Of a stretch of DNA of 10,185 nucleotides, positions 7,412-10,185 are shown in pieces. Numbering within the stretch: the stretch's first letter is position 1; the number at the start of each line of letters is the position of its first letter. The position numbers and the translations under genes are program-made. The stretch comes from Candidatus Thorarchaeota archaeon (GTDB taxonomy: Archaea > Asgardarchaeota > Thorarchaeia > Thorarchaeales > Thorarchaeaceae), in contig JAEOUL010000151.1 of NCBI GenBank assembly GCA_016839345.1, forward strand, positions 1 to 10,185, written 5' to 3'. The notes under the pieces are model-generated. The model saw nothing but the letters and a program-made list of their open reading frames with translations. It did no database searches and was not told where the DNA came from.

Positions 7412-7418
7412 CATCGAT

Positions 7419-8012
7419 ATGAAACGTAAACATACCATGAAGCTTCTAATCATAATGAGCTTCCTTGTTCTGAGTCTTGCTGCTGTTGGCTCAATAACAG
7501 CATTTGAAACTCAGGCTAATGAATGCGGCATCACAGAATGCCACGAAACTCCAGGAGTGTTGACCCTGGCTTCAAACTCAACAAGTGTGGATGCTACAAC
7601 AGGGACTCCTTTTGTTTTGCAGATTGACGCAGGAAATGGAGCAGAGTGGATTGCTATTAAGACAGGATGGGAAGATAACTCTGAGTTCACAGTTTCTGAG
7701 AGATTAATCGGAGATGGTTCAACTAATGACACAAATGCCGCTACAGGAGAAATAACTGTAGAGGTGACGTTTATACCTCTATCACCCGGTGATTTGACCA
7801 TTCGGATTTGGACTGCAGCTGCTGATGATCTCGCATCGTCTATAGATGTAGATGTCACTGTGACTGGTCAGACCATAACAACAGGTACACCACCTCCAGA
7901 CCCGTCAGTTGAACTCTACAATATTTGGGTCCAGATGATGATACTAGTACCCATAGCTACAGGACTTATTCTGGTAGTCCTTGGATACATTGTAATCAGG
8001 AGGAATGGATAA
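7419..8012 (+). CDS. Exported, membrane-anchored protein with a CX4CH heme-c-like motif
   Basis: This 197-residue protein starts with a basic MKRKHTMK and a hydrophobic signal segment (about 9-28), so it should be exported. Just after the likely signal comes CGITECH (C36, C41, H42), a CX4CH arrangement; CX2CH is the common heme-c site, and CX4CH variants are known in some multiheme cytochromes c3. Residues about 45-150 are rich in alternating hydrophobic/polar strands and resemble a beta-sandwich. A proline-threonine linker (TTGTPPPDPS, 154-163) leads to one transmembrane helix (about 172-193) and a short basic RRNG tail, giving an outside-facing domain with a C-terminal anchor. Two N-x-S/T sequons (N53, N103) could be glycosylated. 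I infer a mono-heme electron carrier receiving electrons from the membrane protein that follows and overlaps it by one base. A disulfide or metal site is an alternative, because no distal heme ligand or maturation gene is visible. No close family was recognised. Confidence 0.7.
   Translation: MKRKHTMKLLIIMSFLVLSLAAVGSITAFETQANECGITECHETPGVLTLASNSTSVDATTGTPFVLQIDAGNGAEWIAIKTGWEDNSEFTVSERLIGDGSTNDTNAATGEITVEVTFIPLSPGDLTIRIWTAAADDLASSIDVDVTVTGQTITTGTPPPDPSVELYNIWVQMMILVPIATGLILVVLGYIVIRRNG
7998..8003 (+). promoter_or_regulatory. Ribosome-binding site deciding start at 8012
   Basis: AGGAGG inside the 3' end of the preceding gene lies 8 bases before ATG 8012. The frame is open upstream to an ATG at 7925, but that start would lie well inside the preceding gene, without a comparable site. 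Confidence 0.65.
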
Positions 8013-8515
8013 TGGCAATACATCCAGTTTTTGTACACTTCCACACAGGAATTCTGACAGCTACAGCTGCTGTAGCCTTGGTAAACCTAATACTCCGTAT
8101 TGGTTTCAAGGATAATATCAACACCCCGGGAACAAGGATGGCAAGAGTATTCCATCAGTTTGATATTTTCATATACATTGGAAGTATAATCGGTTTCCTA
8201 GGTCTTATCGCAGGAATGGTCACCGGATTTATGGAACCGGATTACCCAATGAGCGTTCTTGTAGCTCTACCAATTATGCGATTCAAGATACTCTGGTCGA
8301 TTGTATGCACAGAGATTTACCTCTTCTTGATGATAGTACGTGCCAAAGTAGGGGACCGGATTTGGATAAGACCCTCCAGTTACCTTCCATATGGAATTCT
8401 TGTCATCATAGGAGGAGTTCTGATGATGATAATGGGAGCTCTCGGGGGAATAGCAGTCTACAACACATCCATACTCGAACCTATACTCGATTGGATTGGT
8501 ATCCCCTGGCCGTAG
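8012..8515 (+). CDS. DUF2231-like four-helix membrane protein
   Basis: From ATG 8012 the product has 167 residues and four predicted transmembrane helices (about 8-30, 52-74, 92-112 and 125-150). The N-terminus MAIHPVFVHFHTG matches the HP-x-x-VHF signature at the first helix of DUF2231-type membrane proteins, and helix four ends with LGGIAVY, like the family's GG-x-(L/A)VY end. Histidines H4, H9, H11 and H48 near the membrane boundaries could bind heme b or carry protons; this is inference, as no biochemistry is known to me for this family. The start codon overlaps the preceding stop (TAATG), so translation is probably coupled to the CX4CH protein. It precedes the Fe-S gene by 15 bases. The context suggests the membrane subunit linking a cytoplasmic FAD/Fe-S pair to an extracytoplasmic electron carrier, playing the part HdrE or NarI-like cytochromes play elsewhere. 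Confidence 0.72.
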   Translation: MAIHPVFVHFHTGILTATAAVALVNLILRIGFKDNINTPGTRMARVFHQFDIFIYIGSIIGFLGLIAGMVTGFMEPDYPMSVLVALPIMRFKILWSIVCTEIYLFLMIVRAKVGDRIWIRPSSYLPYGILVIIGGVLMMIMGALGGIAVYNTSILEPILDWIGIPWP

Positions 8516-8530
8516 TGAGGAGAATCTACC

Positions 8531-9709
8531 ATGACAAAAGTATACGACCCTCTCAAACTCGAAGGGCTTGACATAGAGCCCACAGTATGCGCGAGATGTG
8601 GTTTCTGCACATTCGTGTGCCCAGCGTATCTTGATACATTATGGGACTCTCAGTCACCTAGAGGCAAGTTGTACCAATTGAGAGACCTCATCAAGAAGAA
8701 GAAACCAATTCCAACAGACCTCGCAGCTAGAATCTTCAACTGTACATTGTGTGGGGCGTGCCAAGAAATATGTCAGACCAATATTCCTTTGCTTAGGTTT
8801 TGGCAGCTTACTCGACAAGAAATTGGTAATCTTGAGAAATGGCCTGAGATTGTGAACTACATCGATGGCGCACTTCAAGAAACACAGAATATCATGGAGA
8901 TGGACCAGGATGACAGAAATCTGTGGACCGACATGGTTGACGACCTTGTAGAGGACAGGATAGGAATTAAAGCGGAAGTTGCATACTTTGCAGGGTGCAA
9001 CATTTCCTTCAAGGGAACGCTTGCCCACATGGGTGAGAACACCATCAAGATAATGGTTGCAGCAGGTGTTGATTTCACTATACTTGGCGAAGACGAGTTT
9101 TGCTGCGGCAATCCCTATTTCGTTGCAGGCGGTTTTGATAAAGGGAAAGAACTCGCAATGCATAATCTGCGAAAGCTGAAAGAGCTGGGAGTCAAAACAG
9201 TAGTATTCAACTGTCCAGGTTGCCATAGAGCGTTTGCAGAAGAATACCCCCACTTACTTGGCAAAGAATATACTGAAGGACTTGAGTTTCTAACCTTCTC
9301 AGAATTTGTCATGAAACTTCTCAATGAAGGCAAAATCAAGTTCACCAAGAATTATCCACACGTTGTTGCTTGGCATGATCCATGTGAATTAGGCCGCCAT
9401 CAGAACATCTACAATCCAGCTCGTGAAGTTTTGAACTCAATTCCAGGAATACAGATTCGCGAGATGAAACATACTCGAAACAAAGCAAGATGTTGTGGCG
9501 GAGGTGGACTTCTCAAGGGAACCTATCCATTAGCATCAGTAAGAATCTCAGGTCGCCGTGTTGAAGAAGCTGAGAAGACTGGAGCTGAAATCCTTGCTAG
9601 TGAATGTCCATCATGTACAATGTCATTTAATGACGGAATTGAAGCCAGAAACTCTGAGATGAAGTTCAAGGATTTGTCACAGATTGTAGTGGAGGCATTA
9701 GGACTATAG
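8531..9709 (+). CDS. HdrD/GlcF-like iron-sulfur protein with two CCG domains (module C)
   Basis: This is a 392-residue third paralogue. Ferredoxin-type motifs are C20-C23-C26-C30 followed by P, and C71-C74-C77-C81 (followed by Q instead of P). CCG domain 1 is C156, C191-C192, C228, C231; CCG domain 2 is C285, C321-C322, C359, C362, with the glycine-rich CCGGGG after the double cysteine seen in HdrD/GlcF-type proteins. PRGKL (43-47) and the FNCPGC and ASECPSC segments match the module B protein more closely than the module A protein, suggesting B and C are nearer relatives. No transmembrane helix is seen, so membrane contact would come from the DUF2231-like protein encoded just upstream. GAGGAG at 8517-8522 precedes the ATG, and the flavoprotein follows after 11 bases, so these are very likely subunits of one complex. 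The final electron acceptor is not identifiable. Confidence 0.9.
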   Translation: MTKVYDPLKLEGLDIEPTVCARCGFCTFVCPAYLDTLWDSQSPRGKLYQLRDLIKKKKPIPTDLAARIFNCTLCGACQEICQTNIPLLRFWQLTRQEIGNLEKWPEIVNYIDGALQETQNIMEMDQDDRNLWTDMVDDLVEDRIGIKAEVAYFAGCNISFKGTLAHMGENTIKIMVAAGVDFTILGEDEFCCGNPYFVAGGFDKGKELAMHNLRKLKELGVKTVVFNCPGCHRAFAEEYPHLLGKEYTEGLEFLTFSEFVMKLLNEGKIKFTKNYPHVVAWHDPCELGRHQNIYNPAREVLNSIPGIQIREMKHTRNKARCCGGGGLLKGTYPLASVRISGRRVEEAEKTGAEILASECPSCTMSFNDGIEARNSEMKFKDLSQIVVEALGL

Positions 9710-9720
9710 GTGGTGTAGAG

Positions 9721-10185
9721 ATGATAAGAAAGAAACACTTCCAACAATTGGCGGATATAGTGGGTGAAGACTTCTTCTCTGCAGAGGAATACATGACTCA
9801 CCTGTACTCCCATGACATTGCGGCTCTTCCAGGAATTGTTAACGATGTCCTTAACCCAAACGCTGAGGCAGTCGCTCAACCGACAACCACCAAGGTTGTA
9901 TCAAACCTTCTAAAATTCTGTAAGGAAGAAAACATTCCAGTGGTTCCTAGGGGACATGGAACTTCGGGGTATGGCGGGGCTCTCCCAACTAGAGGAGGAC
10001 TAGTCATTGAGATGACCCGGATGAATGAAATCTACAATATCGACAAAGAGAAAATGACCATCGAAGTTGGTGCTGGAATCATTTGGGGTAAATTGCTCGA
10101 AGATCTTGAGGATGAAGGACTCTCAGTAGCAGCATATCCTTCTTCTGCGCCGTCTAGCACAGTTGGTGGATGGGTGGCTGCTGGG
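9721..10185 (+). CDS. GlcD-type FAD oxidoreductase, 5' part (module C, runs off window)
   Basis: The first 155 codons are visible, with no stop before the window edge. ATG 9721 is preceded by AGGTGGTG (9708-9715), which overlaps the upstream stop. The segment YSHDIAALPG at 29-38 matches the YS-x-D-x-x-x-LP start of the FAD domain, also present in the other two flavoproteins here. VPRGHGTSGYGGALP at 75-89 is the FAD pyrophosphate loop in its usual form, and AAYPSSAPSSTVGGWVAAG (137-155) is the second FAD-contacting segment. It is closest in these motifs to the module B flavoprotein (NGTSGWGG) and differs from module A. The substrate-binding C-terminal domain, and any membrane tail like that of module B, lie outside the window. 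As in module B, the order is Fe-S protein first, flavoprotein second. Confidence 0.88.
   Translation, partial: MIRKKHFQQLADIVGEDFFSAEEYMTHLYSHDIAALPGIVNDVLNPNAEAVAQPTTTKVVSNLLKFCKEENIPVVPRGHGTSGYGGALPTRGGLVIEMTRMNEIYNIDKEKMTIEVGAGIIWGKLLEDLEDEGLSVAAYPSSAPSSTVGGWVAAG

Noticed and set aside
7925..8011. N-terminal extension of the DUF2231-like protein from ATG 7925
   Set aside because: It would overlap the preceding gene by 88 bases; ATG 8012 has AGGAGG at the right distance and gives the family's normal HP-x-x-VHF N-terminus.
8654..9253. Long 199-codon open frame on the minus strand
   Set aside because: It lies entirely inside the module C Fe-S gene, whose reading frame preserves all ferredoxin and CCG cysteines; the antisense product shows no recognisable domain.
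9523..9879. 118-codon minus-strand open frame spanning two genes
   Set aside because: It crosses the end of the module C Fe-S gene and the start of the flavoprotein gene, both supported by motifs and ribosome-binding sites.

Overview
The window looks archaeal. Ribosome-binding sites are strong GAGGTG/GGAGGTGA types, genes are tightly packed on one strand, an archaeal-type TATA-like element precedes one gene, and the gene content is anaerobe-like: several HdrD/GlcF-type iron-sulfur proteins next to GlcD-type flavoproteins. Base composition is moderately AT-rich. An uncultured anaerobic archaeon such as an Asgard (for example Thorarchaeia-like) lineage would fit, but that placement is inference from gene style only; no rRNA or marker gene is present.

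All ten supported genes read left to right and form three electron-transfer modules. Module A (about 1-4182) has the C-terminal end of a small histidine-bearing membrane protein, a GlcD-type FAD oxidoreductase, an iron-sulfur protein with two ferredoxin-type clusters and two complete CCG domains, and a phytoene-desaturase/amine-oxidase-type flavoprotein. A 103-bp gap holding a perfect 10-bp-stem hairpin and a TATA-like element separates it from module B (4286-7194): a second CCG iron-sulfur protein, overlapped by one base by a second GlcD-type flavoprotein with two added C-terminal transmembrane helices. A 224-bp gap (stop of the module B flavoprotein to the chosen start of the next gene) with a possible terminator and repeats leads to module C (7419 to the window end): an exported, C-terminally anchored protein with a single CX4CH heme-c-like motif, a four-helix DUF2231-like membrane protein, a third CCG iron-sulfur protein and a third GlcD-type flavoprotein that runs off the window.

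The likely theme is oxidation of reduced organic substrates (2-hydroxyacids are the classical substrates of this flavoprotein family) by FAD proteins. Electrons would pass through 4Fe-4S and CCG clusters of the HdrD/GlcF-like partners to the membrane, either to a quinone or thiol carrier or through the small membrane proteins to the exported heme-like protein. The three flavoproteins differ in their FAD loops and C-termini and the gene order differs between modules, so they look like diverged systems, not recent duplicates. Substrates cannot be read from the sequence. No RNA genes, CRISPR arrays, insertion sequences or origins were seen, and no gene-free stretch exceeds 300 bases.
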